The notes beneath the pieces were generated by a model. That model saw nothing but the letters and a program-made list of their open reading frames with translations, made no database searches and had not been told where the DNA came from. 64,000 nt of DNA from NCBI RefSeq assembly GCF_963678635.1, contig NC_087065.1, forward strand, positions 11,427,579-11,491,578, read 5' to 3'. Below, piece after piece: positions 1 to 12,063 of this stretch (positions are counted from its first letter, which is position 1; every line of letters starts with the position of its first letter). Source of the stretch: Symsagittifera roscoffensis. Its lineage: Eukaryota > Xenacoelomorpha > Acoela > Convolutidae. The translations under genes were made by a program, and so were the position numbers.

Positions 1-1020
1 AGTCCATGTACTTCCTGGTTGTCGTTCATGGCATGGTCCGTATTGACCTCCACTTCTAACAGTTCTTTTCGCTCTTCTGAGGTCTTCTGACTCCTTGTTT
101 CAACCATTCTGCCTGAAGCCGTCTCCCCTTTGTCGGTCCGAGATCGTTTGATCCAATCCACAAAAGGATCGGTCATCGTTTTTCTTTGCTTTTCAGGTAT
201 GAATTTCCTTGAGCTATTACCTCGTTTCGGTATCCTTGACTTTTCTAGACTCATTCTCTATTTGTCACTTTATAATGCCTATGCACTTAATTTGATTGCT
301 AGTGACCTTATTGTTTTATTACCAATAAAATGACACAACACAATAAATTTCACAAGATTCTATAAAATAGTGACCACGAATCCTTGTACGTTATCAGAGT
401 ACAGTTTGTATATAATTTAACCACACTAACCGATTATCGGTCGTAAGATTTGGAAACTAGCACAATATGATGTTATCAGTCAATTTAAAAGATAGTGTAC
501 TCACTACCCAATCAAGCACAGTTTATGTTGATTTAAAATCAAAAACAAAAAAAATATATAATGACAGAATATGAATATCTCTATAAAAAAAACGTATGTG
601 TCCTGTACTTTTAGTCGGTCGCAGTACAATAGTCGAACTTGTTTCTTTAAAGAAAAAGCTTTCCCTGCTTGGTGCTGCACCAAACAGACAAAACTTTGAA
701 GGCAGTGATTTTCTCAAGTGGGCGTCTATTGCACCCACCGAGTACTGTGTTACCTATCTGCCTTCGGACTGCCCGAGCTAGATCTACTAAAATCCTCAGG
801 GCAGTCACTTTTCACAAAAACGTATTGGGTTTCAATCCACACCAATGAATTACGCTCTTTTTAGTTTAGACTTAGTGTCGCGAATATCCGAGTTCGGACC
901 TGTTTTGTTTTGGTCTGGTTCTTATTGAAAGGCAAGTTACCAGTGCAATCACTGATTCCTAGCCTGTCTGCTAATAACCTAATACCTCTCACTTTAGTCT
1001 TTCTTTCGTCTACCTAAGTC
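1..1020. other. Gene-free stretch, nothing recognised
   Basis: Only short open frames (67, 71 and 61 codons) are present and none resembles a known protein. There is no splice-bounded reading frame, repeat array or RNA gene that I can recognise. The base composition is mixed, not strongly AT-rich, unlike the DNA after 47 kb. Confidence 0.5.
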
Positions 1021-1330
1021 CTTTAATAAAATAATACCCCTCCGGATTGGCACAAATAGGACCCTTCCGGACTAACAAAATCTAGACCCCTCCGGATTGG
1101 GACCCCTCTGAGTTAGTTAATATAAGACCCCTCCGGATTTGGACCCCTCCGAATTAGCAACTATAAGACCCCTCCGGATTCGGACCCCTCCTAATTTGAA
1201 AAAAAAAATTTTGACCCCTCCGGATTGGGAGCCCTCCGGTTTTGTAAAAGTAGCTTTTCGGAGATTTCCTTCTTTCAACCTATAACCCTCCGGATACGTT
1301 CTCCTATGCAATTTTGCTTTTTCAATTAAC
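1021..1330 (+). repeat. Cluster of CCCTCCGGATT-like words
   Basis: About a dozen copies of a word close to (A)CCCCTCCGGATTNG lie here at irregular spacing of roughly 18-45 bp. Some copies are altered (CCCTCTGAGTT, CCCTCCGAATT, CCTTCCGGACT). The core TCCGGA is its own reverse complement. Isolated copies follow at about 1921, 2403, 2640, 2670 and 3716. Spacing is too irregular for a simple tandem array; an array of binding sites or decayed short repeats are both possible. No coding function is proposed. Confidence 0.6.
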
Positions 1331-3310
1331 TAGGAAGGGTATGTAGTGCTTTCCTAGACCCTTTCGGATTGAAGTTAAGCCTCTTATTCGACAATTCACG
1401 CTAACGGTGAAGGGTCTTATTGCTCGCCTAACTTCGGCTCGATTAAGGTTTTTCTGTGCCTTTAGCCTTCCCTTTTCGTCTAGAACGGCCTAAAGTTACT
1501 TTATTCAACCCCTCTTACGTTTTGGTAGGGGTATAAGGGCTTTTCTAAAAGAAATTTATAAAACGTGAAGGCGCCACCCTCCCAAATTGGTGAATTTGCT
1601 AAAAACAACCTCAAAAATTTTTCACGCTTGCTTTTCCGAAAAACTTCTGTTCCTATCAGTAAGCTCAGCTAATTTCTGATTTATCGGTACTAAGATCAAC
1701 TCGATATGCCTAGTAGTTTTAAAGTTATTAACCAAAACGTCTTTTTTCTAAAGTCAAGAAATTTCGCTCTTATAGGTTCCGCCTAACTTTTTCCGCAAAT
1801 CTGGTCCTTTCGACCTAAAAATTATTGATCCGAGCTCAGAAGGCCTATACTCTTCTAGTTCAATGCAAAAGACCCGATCTAAAACGCTTTAGTTGAAAAA
1901 ATTTGCAAAAAAACTATGCTACCTGTACCCCTCCGGATTGATGAATCCACCAAATCAAACACGTTAAGTTCGATTTCCCTGCAACCGGGAAGGCTTTCGC
2001 GTAGCGGGTTTTAAAACTTGTAGATTCACTAGTGGAAGTTGCCCGAACAAGTATTTTTACTGTTCTAACTCAAAAATTTCAAAAAATTTTCTGAATTTTT
2101 ACTGTTTCGTTTTCTCAAAAATCACGAAAACTTGGTTTTTTGTTCCAAATTAGTTCCAACCACTTCCGAACTAAACTTAACCGGTTCTATCTATTGTAGT
2201 AGTGCAGTTAAAATGTAACACGCTAATTTAGCGCTTTTTTTTGTTTCAAAAATTATCGATATCTCAAAAATCGCGACTTGTGGGGGGATCAAAATATTGC
2301 TATTTTGACCCTAAAAACCGGTCTGCTTTCTGTGTTTTTCACTGAAAAACGGTATAAGAGTATTAATATAGACTAAATTAGTAATAATATTAGTAATACT
2401 ATACCCCTCCGGGTTTATTTAATATCCGAATTAAGGTGCTTAACTCGGATATTCGCAGTCCGGTGAAGGGTCACTACAGTGCAGCACTGTCGAGCCCCCC
2501 ACAGATTACTATCTTACTTTTTGTACCAAAAGGGATACAAAACTTGTTAACGATACCCAACAGTCGATTGTTGTTGTGTTGTGGTTGAGCTCCTTCTTGT
2601 TGCTCCTTGTACTGCTTGCCGGATCAGTCTCCTCCCAAGACCCTTCCGAATTGAGCGCAAATCAGCTGACCCTTCCGGATTGAGCGCAATTTATCATTAA
2701 CGTGCTTAAATGCTCAAATAACCCTACAGTACAAGCCTCACAAACGGGCTACAAAATTGATCGTAACGATCCTGACTGATATAAATGCCTGTAACAACAA
2801 TATATCTATCAACAACAAACGGGAGGGTCGGATCACATCTTGTCTGGGAGAATGATTTCTACTGATTTTTTTTCTACTTTTTTACTGTTTTTGGGTTTTT
2901 GGGTTATTTTTTATGTTTTTCTGTTTTTCTTGGGTACTATACTACTTTTTGTTTGGTTTTATATATATCTTTAAGTGTTTTTGGTCACCAACCTCTCAGG
3001 GAACAAGGGAATGGCCGATCCCCCCACCGTTCCTGGTTCGTGAATTTTCGGTCTTAACTAGGTTAAAAAGCTATTCACGGTAATCCGGAAGGCTTCCGGG
3101 TTCCGAACTACCCTTCCGCCCCGGCGGTTTAGGCCTATTAAGGGCGTTAATGTGAGCATCCGCTCGGCGCGGAGTGCTCGTTAACGGTTCTGCCGGTCAT
3201 GATGTTAAAAAAGAATAACACCCAGGAGCGCCATAAAAACATGTATGTAACATTCGCCCGGAAGATACATATCGACGGAAAATAAAACTAAGTCCTAAGA
3301 CGACTAGCTA
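1331..3310. other. Gene-free stretch with scattered CCTTCCGG words
   Basis: No open frame of convincing length or composition is present. The stretch carries scattered copies of the word described at 1021-1330, several CCGGAAGG motifs (near 1985 and 3090) and T-rich runs around 2865-2960. It may be a noncoding part of a mobile element lying upstream of the retroelement at 8062, but no terminal repeats were found to prove that. Confidence 0.4.
1921..1995 (+). repeat. Diverged direct repeat, copy 1 (partner 3715-3785)
   Basis: The stretch runs from a CCCTCCGGATT word through GAATCCACC, then CACGTTAA, to GGGAAGGCT. The same order of landmarks recurs at 3715-3785 with many substitutions. The pair is about 1.8 kb apart in the same orientation. 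Confidence 0.6.
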
Positions 3311-3440
3311 TCGTCTAAACAGAGCTTTATATGCTTTTCACCGTCTCTACCAAGCCAGTACTTTTCAGTGGTCTTTTCTAACATCGGGTCGACAAAAAAC
3401 GTTACTGCTTTCGGCTTCGGTCAAAACACTCAAATTAACT
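3310..3440 (+). repeat. Diverged direct repeat, copy 1 (partner 4215-4352)
   Basis: The blocks TGCTTTTCACCGTCTCT, AACATCGGGTCGACAAAA and CGGCTTCG occur in the same order here and about 900 bp downstream, with substitutions and small indels between. The spacing and length do not identify the family. They could be internal repeats of one element or two copies of a short dispersed repeat. Confidence 0.65.
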
Positions 3441-3714
3441 TAATTACATGCAGAAATAGTGAGCTCATGGCTGGGCCTCAGTATCCCCAGACCACGAGGT
3501 CACTCCTAAAAACAGGGTTACTACTATTTACTATATTAGTATTGTTTTTGTTCAGTAGATAAAAATCATCATCTCCATCGAAGATGGATCAACCCTTTCC
3601 CCCAACTCCTAGCTTCTCATCCTTATCAAAATGAATCTAGTTGTTAATTAAATTCAACTCAGGACATGACAGGAAGCTAAAAGTTTATATAAAAGGATAA
3701 AAATCTCAGTCCCG

Positions 3715-3785
3715 AAACCCTTCCGGATTCTTGAATCCACTGAATCAAGCACGTTAAACTTGACTTTTCCGTAATCCGGAAGGCT
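3715..3785 (+). repeat. Diverged direct repeat, copy 2 (partner 1921-1995)
   Basis: This copy repeats the order CCCTTCCGGATT, GAATCCACTGAATCAA, CACGTTAAA and CCGGAAGGCT seen at 1921-1995. Confidence 0.6.
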
Positions 3786-4214
3786 GTCTTCCACCCTTCA
3801 CCGTTGTTTGCAACGGCCTTGCAACTATTGTAGCGACACAATAGTTGCAACTCGGAACGTTCTCTGTCAACTCCTTGATTTGTTGTCGTTTCTTGACCAA
3901 AATTTCCGTTCTTCTCGCAATCGCTACTAATATTGTTCTGTTTCTTTTTAGCTCTCTTGCCAAAATGGACGTTTCTGACGTTTCTCACAAATGTTACGTC
4001 ATCACTTCGAAAATTTAAAATTTAGGAATTTCTGAATCCTTTAACCTTCACGTTTTGTTCAATCGTTCGAACAACGTCCTTAATCTCTCAAAATCACTAA
4101 CTCGGAAGGTTCACAGCTAAAAATTCGAAATCTGCAGAGATTGCATTTTGGCACATTCTGGTCGAATGTCACAATGGTTATAGGGTCTATTTTTCTTTAA
4201 CCTCATATGTGACT

Positions 4215-4352
4215 TAAGTAGGTGATTGTTACATAAACACAGCTCTACATGCTTTTCACCGTCTCTGGCAAAGCCAGCTTTTTTGGTGGTCTTTCTAACA
4301 TCGGGTCGACAAAACAACGTTAATGTTTCCGGCTTCGATCAGAACACTCAAT
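4215..4352 (+). repeat. Diverged direct repeat, copy 2 (partner 3310-3440)
   Basis: The copy carries ATGCTTTTCACCGTCTCT, then ACATCGGGTCGACAAAAC and CGGCTTCGATCAGAACACTC, and is followed directly by another CCGGATTGG/CCTTCCGG word pair. Confidence 0.65.
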
Positions 4353-7077
4353 GTCTCATTCCGCCGGATTGGCACAAGGTAACCTTCCGGCACATCACGA
4401 AAATAGCATTAGAGGCCTTGGTGATTGAAAACTGTTGGAAAGGAGGCTAGAATATTCTGGAATTTTTAATTTTCAAAATTTTGATTGGCGAAGGAATATT
4501 TCTGAAAACACGAAAAAAGGCCACTTTTGACTGAAAAACAGAACAACGACCGATTTAGTGAAACACAGTCGAACGAGAACGAACTAAAACACAAAACCTC
4601 TTATCGTGACGGTCACGCACGATAAGACACTTAGCGGAAATAATTAGCCAGAAAGGAGGCTTCAGTGTGGAAGAAGGAAGGACCAGTACCCTCACGTGCC
4701 ACAAATTGGGAATAATAACGACATTATTACATAAAAAGCACGGAATCGGAGGTTCGGCCCCAAGAGACAATATACGGTGAAAGACTGTAATAACCTGACT
4801 TTTTAGCCACTCTGATGCCATAAACCTTTGAATTAACACCGGTATTATTTGTTATTTTAGAATATGAGTAGCTAGAAAGAGGAAAGGGTCAATCCATCTC
4901 TAAAGGATTCAATATAGAACTGTCACAAAAAACATAGTAAAGTAGGATGTTTGAGCCGTGTTTTTTATAGCAATCATGCAGTCTGAGGATCCGAGACCCA
5001 GCTATGTGTTTGTATTCGGAGTTAAACGGAAGCTGATTAAAAGTCGTTTGACTGATGGCCTAAAATGGTAACTTTTTACTTAGCCCTGGACAGACCAGAA
5101 AATCAACTGGCTAGGTCGAGACGGTGAAAAACGAGCAAAATTTAAATAACTGACGCCGGCCAGTCGTCTATAGGTACTTTTTCTACGCTCCGTCACTGTG
5201 TAGTTTTTAGACGAATGTTACATAGACGTTTTTATGGCGCTCTTGGGTGGGCCTGTCAAAGGCATAAGACCATTATGATCAGCAAACGTTTCAGCGACGA
5301 AACTTCCGCTCCAGGCGTATGCCCGAGTTAGAGGCCTTAATGAACTTTGTTGTACTAGAGGGAAGGTGCCGACCCTCCGCCTAGTACTTTTTAGCTTTTT
5401 AACTTAAATAAGACCGAAAATTCCGGGGGCCGGAGGGTTAGTTGGGAAGTCATGAGCCCGCTGATCCCAAGGTCCCGGGACCAAAAACAATTAAAGAGAA
5501 AAACAGTAGAAAATCCAAAAAAGACCAAAAACAATAAAAAACATAAAGTGACAGTTTATATAATATTTCCGGACGAGATGCGTTCTGACCTTCCCATTTG
5601 TTGTTGTTTCAGATTAATTTATATCATTTCTGATAGAAAGATTGAGTGTTTTGGTGGCGGGTTAGGTACCCTCCCTTGAGTGTTATTTGAGTATTTAAGC
5701 ACATTAATGGTGATTTTGCCAGTGACCGGAGGGTAGAGTGGCAAGCTGACCGACGTGGTCCAAACTCAACATGGGCACCAGGGACAACATCCACAACGAC
5801 TGTTGGGTATCTTTGACACAATTTTAGTATCGTTCCGGTACTATTTCATTGAATATAAGTGGTGGGGGGCACAATTGGCACGGTCCGATTCCACCCTCCA
5901 TCGATTGCGAATTTCCGAGTTAAGGGTCTTAATTTGGGTATTTTGGTGCAAAGGAGGGTATAGTAATATTAATTAACGACTACCTATAGGTTAATATCCT
6001 TACTATTTATTACTTATCTCCTATTTAGACCCGAGAAACACCCCAATTTTGTCGAAAACTACTGATTTTCGACCAAACTATCAAACCCCAAAATTTCAGA
6101 TTACCGAGTTTTTCCGAACAGCAAAAAGCTTCTGTACAGTGACCTACTACGTATTTTGATCCCCCTAAATAAAGAAATTGCGCGGAAGAAGACTTAATAG
6201 AAGTTGGCGAAAACAAATTTTTTCGATCAACATTTTTCTAATTTTCCGAATTTCGTCAATATGTTTTGAAGATCGAGTTTTTGAGTTTTTAGAGTCAGAG
6301 CGATAACAATTTTTGTGTTAGGAGTGTGCTAGCATAGCGTGATCGAATGCTAGAGAGATTTTTGAATAACGCTCCGAATAGCTCCGTGGATAGAGCTAGA
6401 GACTTGAAGATTGGAAAAGGAAGGAACCGGAGGGTCCAAATTTGATAGTTTTTGGTCAAAGTTTTTTTCCAAACCAATTTTTGTGCAGTTTTTTGCATTA
6501 TTCCAGTGTCGTACGGGGCTACTACGCTCGTTTCAATTATTTTTAGGCTTTTTCACAAAGAATTGCGGAAAAAGTTTTTCAGACCCTATATAGGTGGTGA
6601 AAAAAGGCCAATTAGACGAACGCGTTTTTGGCAATTTCTCAAAGACCGGCCAACCGATCGGAAAAACTTTGGTAGCATAAGTCGACTTTTTTGATCAATT
6701 TCCTAGACCGCGACCGTTTTTGGGTCGATAACTTTAGGTAAGAAAAATTTTTTGGAGTTTGTTTGTTCGGAGGGTCAAATTTGTAGGGAAACCTCCGAGC
6801 GGCAGAAAATTTTAAAGCATCACCTTTCTATCTTACTGGGAGGGTTGACCGAGTCAGCCAACCTAGTTTTAAGTCAATTAGAGTGCAATTGGAGGCTTTA
6901 CAGCGGTGAAATTATCCGTTTTCTTGATTTTTGGGGAACCCTCCGAGGTAAGAAATTTTCCACGTGGCTTTCTGAAGAAGTTAAAATAACCCTACGGAGT
7001 GAATCTAGCTTGTTTGACACTTTCTGAGACTAGTTGGAGACTTTTCTAAGTTAGACTTGAAAAATTTAGAATTTTGA
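4353..7077. other. Gene-free stretch; the CCCTCCGG word appears mostly reversed
   Basis: No credible gene is visible. The short word of the 1-kb cluster recurs here in the opposite orientation as GGAGGG (near 5414, 5724, 5952, 6427, 6769 and 6839) and turns forward again near 6938. Short open frames of 60-95 codons show no family resemblance. Confidence 0.45.
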
Positions 7078-7275
7078 AGGAACCCTCCGAAGCAACCCTC
7101 CGAAGCGCATTAAGCCTCTTATTGACCCTCCTTAGTGAACTTCGGGGGACCCTCTGAAGTTACTTAGGTGACTATGGTACCCTCAGAAGTAACCCTCCGG
7201 ATTAAGCTAAGTAACTTAACAACCCTCCGAAGTAACCCTCCGGAGTGACTTAAGCTCCTTAATAACCCTCCTTAG
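7078..7275 (+). repeat. Second cluster of CCCTCCGAAGT/CCCTCCGGAT words
   Basis: About eleven words of the type (A)ACCCTCCGAAGT, ACCCTCCGGATT or ACCCTCCTTAGTGAA lie within 200 bp, interleaved with TTAAG(C)TCCTTAAT and TTAAGCCTCTTATT segments. The cluster looks like two or three imperfect longer repeats, each carrying several words. It lies about 0.8 kb upstream of the first gag-like codons. Confidence 0.6.
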
Positions 7276-8061
7276 TGAAGAATTAGAGGTAACGCCCGGG
7301 GCAGTCTGAACATCGTAAATATCCATTTAAGGCCGGAATAAAGGGTCAACTACTAACGGGGTGTAAATTTCGGGAACCTAAGAGCCCAGTTGACCTGGAA
7401 ATTTGCTATCAACTTCGGATTCTAGATCGGGCTTATCAGAAGTACCCGAACGAATTTTTTTCTTGATTGTTATTTTGGTTTAGTGGTTGCCTTGAGCTAC
7501 TTAAAAGGAAAGCTCGGGCAATTGCAGGACACCTAAAAGAAGACCTCGGTGAGTTTATTTAGGCAAATCCACACTCACTTGAGAAGATAGTGTCCTGGGC
7601 TTCGTTCTTTTGGAGCGTTCCAATTGAGGGAAATCTTTTTCTTTAAGACCAAGATTGAATTATCTGTTACTGAAACCCACACTGCTCTTTTATAAAATAT
7701 TGTTTGATCTTAAACGAGGCAGTGATTTGATGCGAGTGTGGCGGTGAAATTAATACTTAACGAAACGTCGCTGTCACGTAAAGGATATTCTTATCAGATT
7801 ATCAATTGTGTTTTGTGTGTTGACTATATCTTGTGAAATTTTTTTTTGATACTGTTATACTAGGAAACTGAGTGGAGTTGGTAATATCAAAACACTAAGC
7901 AGGCCCTTGGTGTAGCGTGAGCTGAATCACTTATAGTATCTCTACGAGGTCGAAAGTATCTTTTTGATACTAGAGGACTCGAGTGAGTAGACTTGAGAAA
8001 ATTTTTTCGAATTTAATTTTGAAACTTGTTATTTGCCGTCAAATTTTTTTTATGACGTAGC
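7276..8061 (+). other. Leader-like region before the retroelement reading frame
   Basis: No coding sequence is recognised. The region lies directly upstream of the gag-like frame, so it could contain the 5' LTR edge, primer-binding site and leader of the element. I could not identify a convincing tRNA-complementary primer-binding site or an LTR boundary. Confidence 0.3.
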
Positions 8062-10680
8062 ATGCAGCGCAGAGACTCGTTAGGAGCAACAACTAAGATT
8101 CCCAGGCTAAGTACGTGGACTACACGAAAGTTTAAAACACGGCATAGCCAATCCACGATTAGCAGCATTTCCGACGTTTTTGCTGACGAAGCAACGACTA
8201 AAGGTCAAGCTGGTCTTTCAGTGAGCGGAATGAAACTAAGAAGCGAGAAGAACCTCGATGGCAATCAAGGGCGAAGTGTTGAGACCAGACAGGCGAGCTA
8301 GACGCTTACTGACTCCTTCGAGGAAGGGAAGCAAACGCTGATCCGACCCGACTACCACCATCACGCGGACCTGGAAGAGCCAGGCGAGGACTTTGAACGT
8401 GGGGAAGTTGAAAGAACGGAGGAGGCCTCGGAGCGTTCCGAGGTCGAACCGCGAGAAGAACTGTTGGTTAGGGGAATGTCCAAATCAGAGACTAAGAGTA
8501 ATAAGTGGAGAAAAGAACAATCATCTCTAGTCAAGCAGAGCAAGAATGCGATGATGTCAAGTATATGCCCGAGGGAGGAACAAACGAGTTCGAAAGCCAA
8601 GAAAAGCTGGAAGTCTTTGTATGATGAGCGCATGGCGTCACTCCAAACTGAGGGTTTATCTTCCAGTTATGACCATGCGGGGATAGCTCATTCGGATGTG
8701 GACTTCACGCCGTGCCCAAAGAATGATAAGAGCAAGAAAGCATTGTCCAACTCGCCGACCAGGCCGATGTCTGATGGGATAACCGTAGGAGTATCCTCGA
8801 CATTTGACAGGTTGATGATGTCGATGGGCACGCAGAAGGATGGCGGGCGATATTAGTGACAAGTTTGCTGGCGAATGACAGGCCTTGAAGAGCTGCGACG
8901 GGACATGACTATGAGAATAGATCGAGTCGAAGAGAGCTCATCAGGGTCAAGACAAATTGCGAGATGAGCTAACAAACGTGAAGTCGTAGGCAAGAGTCGA
9001 GCAGGCCCAATTGATTCGTAGCACCGATCAATGCCTAGCGGAGAGCTTGGCTCAAGCAACCAAGGAGTCAGAGGAAAGAGAAATTAGGATGACAAGAGAG
9101 ATCGAGCGACTGTTGAACGATCATGACACTACCTATGCTCATACGATGACTAGCCTGGAGAAAAAGTTAGATGCCAAATCTGACCTGATGATGCGGAAGC
9201 TTGACGAGATCTTAAGCGGAGGCAATCGGGAAGAGCGTTCCGCCCCAAGGGAGCGCTCACGCCAGGCAAATGAAGGAGACAGAGCCCGCGGCCATGCCGG
9301 GGCCCAGCCAAGATCGAGATCGAATTACGAAACTAATCATAGGGAGCGAAACAGGGCAACCCCATCGAGGCCAGGTTGGACAAACACGGTCCCGCCGGAA
9401 GCGGATACCCCACCCCCCCATCGGAGACCCGATTGCCCACTGTGCCACATGTCAGGTCAGTGCCAGATCTGACTACAGTCTCGCAGGAAACAACAATGTA
9501 TGCCTCAATGTTTGAGCCCCTGAATAGATCTCTTGAAACATTCATCACCAAACTCTCGAAGTCAACCGAGAGAGGAGAGAAGTCAAGAAGGACACTCAAA
9601 AAGCCGAAGTCATACAAAGACGAATCAGATAGCGGCATCGACACCTGGATAGAGGTGATGAAATTACATTTTGAGGAAGAGAATCTCTCAAAGAAACAGG
9701 AATGCAGCGCTTTGACGAGCAACCTAGAGGGTACCGCCCTAAGTTGTGTAATGGCGAAAGGGACTAATGAACGAGACAGCGCTCGCAAGATATTCGACAT
9801 CTTGCTGAATCGTTTCGGCGCTGGTGTACAAGGGCATCAAGCTATGCTGAAGTTTGAAAAGAGGCGTCAAAGAGATGACGAATCCATAGACAAGTTTTTG
9901 GACGACCTTGAATTACTCAGAAGGAGGAGCAATCCCGATGAGAGAATATCGGAGCGAAACTTGACGATCGCCTCAAAGTTCATGGATGAGTAAAAAGTGA
10001 TGAGCTGAAAACCATGCTGGCCACACACTTCACCCTGTCGCTTGACCAGGTACCCACACCCGATGATCTGCGTATGAAGTCGCGTGAATACTTGCTCATA
10101 AATCCGAGGGCGCAAAACCGTTACGGCAATTATGGCAACTACAGCGGACCAAACTCTAGCGCGAACTCCAGTTGGTACAGACCTCGTGACGACATGGTTA
10201 AGAAGAGGTCATGTGCGAAGTTTGGTTTGATGGACCACCATGTTTCAGCCTGTTCTACTTACAAGTAGAACATGAAAGCGATAGGCTACTTTCTCGACGA
10301 CCTTGATGCGACCGACGAGAACCACGAAGAGTACGTGAGAGGACTCATAATCAAGTATGGACCAAGGTGATTCTTCTGCAATTTGGAGGGACACTTCAGG
10401 TCGGATTGCACTCAATTTTGGGATGCGGTGGCGGCGGACGCGAAACATCCCCGCCATGAAGAGGCAGTTTTGGTTGTCAAAGCCAACCGAGCACGTCTGA
10501 TGAACGAAGCTGAGTCGCGGAAGAAAAAGATGACACCGAGCACATTTACGACTAAGAAGGTGAAGACCTTGCCTGATGAGGTGATGGCCTGGAGCCTGAA
10601 GGCGGAGTCGGTCGGCCCGCTCAAGGTGGATTATGGCTTAGCGGAACAGACCGCATTACAAAATTTCGAAAGAAGTTGAG
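8062..10680 (+). pseudogene. gag-like region of the Gypsy element, broken
   Basis: This is the structural (capsid/nucleocapsid) part of the element. Coding-like sequence begins near 8062 and continues in shifting frames: an acidic Glu-rich and Ser/Lys-rich N-terminal part (to about 8856), a charged, probably coiled-coil segment around 9060-9220 and an Arg-rich proline-containing linker (about 9240-9420). A capsid-like domain follows at about 9600-10120, with the segments LNRFGAG and FEKRRQRDDESIDKFLDDLE. A zinc knuckle near 10215-10260 keeps its first Cys, His and last Cys, but its second Cys is Phe. The second knuckle, near 10370-10410, has a TGA stop at the place of its first Cys. Another in-frame stop lies at about 10267 and frameshifts fall near 9400 and 9993. 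It is decayed, so only a family-level call is possible. Confidence 0.75.
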
Positions 10681-10845
10681 CAATGGGTAAGGTCGGAACT
10701 AGAAAGCACAGATCTTTGGGAAAAAAATGACATACTGGGGAAAACAACAAAAGAAGAGGACAAACAGGAACCCAGGAAACAGGGACTAAAGCTAATAGTT
10801 ATATCGGGTAAAACCTTTGGCAGGACGAAGGAAGGAACGGAGATA

Positions 10846-12063
10846 ATGTCCATTATTTCGGTCGCAGGTCACCAGGTGGTCAAGAACTTGAGTGAACCGT
10901 CCGAGATCACGCTAGTACACCTGGACCTTTATGCGGACTACCTGAGAGAAAAGGAACCCAAGGTGGACTCCAGGCCAGTGCGAGCGCTGCTCACGACAGG
11001 AGGTCCAAAACTAATGAAAGTAGAAGGACATTACATCGAAGTCCTTGGCCCATATCCGATCCTGGTGAATGTGGACGGCATTAACATCTACACGAAGGTT
11101 CACGTGACTGAAGCAAGTGACCAAGTAGGCCGGATATATATTGGTCGAGAAGAGCTTAAGGTGCGACGATTTGGACATAACGCCATGATTGAACAGGATG
11201 CAGTTCATATAGGTTGCGAAGCCGATCTGGCAGCACATGTGCAAGATGTGCAGGGCGGACAACTATCAGTAAAAGGACTGTTAGACACGGGAGCAGTGGT
11301 CAGCGTCATGCCAGTCAGCACTTGGACTGATATGGGCTTCGACAGGTCGGATCTGATACCGACTAATATTAGACTGGCAGCTGCCAATCAGCGAGCAATC
11401 TATGTGACAGGACGGACCCCGATTATATCACTGCAGCTTGGAGGAAGACATCTTTGGACGAGATTCCTGCTGGTGAAAAATTTGGACGAATCCGATCAAT
11501 TCATCCTGGGGAGGGACTTCACGCGCAACTTTGATGTCACGATCGACCTGAACGACGGGTTGATCAGGATCAAAGACCCTGAGAGGAAGTATGAAAAGAA
11601 ACCTCTTAATCAGATCCTAATTAACCAGGCAAAGGTGCCAATGTTTCTGGATCGAAAAGTTAAATTGAAGCCAAACCAAGTCGTAGTAGCGACGTTTAAG
11701 ATGAGGAACTTTAATGAACTCAGTAATGACAGACAGGTGTGTCTGGTACTAAATCCAAACAGTAAGAGCTCGGCTATTTTAGGTAGAAGATTCCCACTCA
11801 CTCAGAGCGGACTGTGTGTGAGTGTGTTGTTGAACACAGAAGCAACCACAGTGACAATACAGAGAGGAAAGAAACTTGGCTACGCATTGCCTGTGAACAC
11901 AGACTTTCAAAATGCGGAGAATTTGAAAAAGTTTGATGCAGCCAAATGTCCCTTGCACGCGAACCAAGAATCTTCGAAGAAACTGTTTTCAATGAAGTCG
12001 GAGACAGATGATGGGTGTCTTGTTGTTCAAATTTTCCCGAGATACCAACAGAAACAGAGTTAA
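10846..12063 (+). pseudogene. Retropepsin (aspartic protease) region of the Gypsy element
   Basis: This open frame of 405 codons is the best-preserved part of the element. It contains the retropepsin active-site loop LLDTGAVVSVMP at about residues 146-157 (11281-11316) and the second conserved segment QFILGRDFTRNFDVTI near residues 216-231, the usual spacing for a retroviral-type aspartic protease. In the family this protease cuts the Gag-Pol polyprotein in the particle. The first ATG of the frame is given as the start, although in the element this domain would be part of a longer polyprotein. The frame ends at about 12063, where homology continues in another frame (from about 12015), so a frameshift separates protease and reverse transcriptase. 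The domain itself has no visible lesion. Confidence 0.85.
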
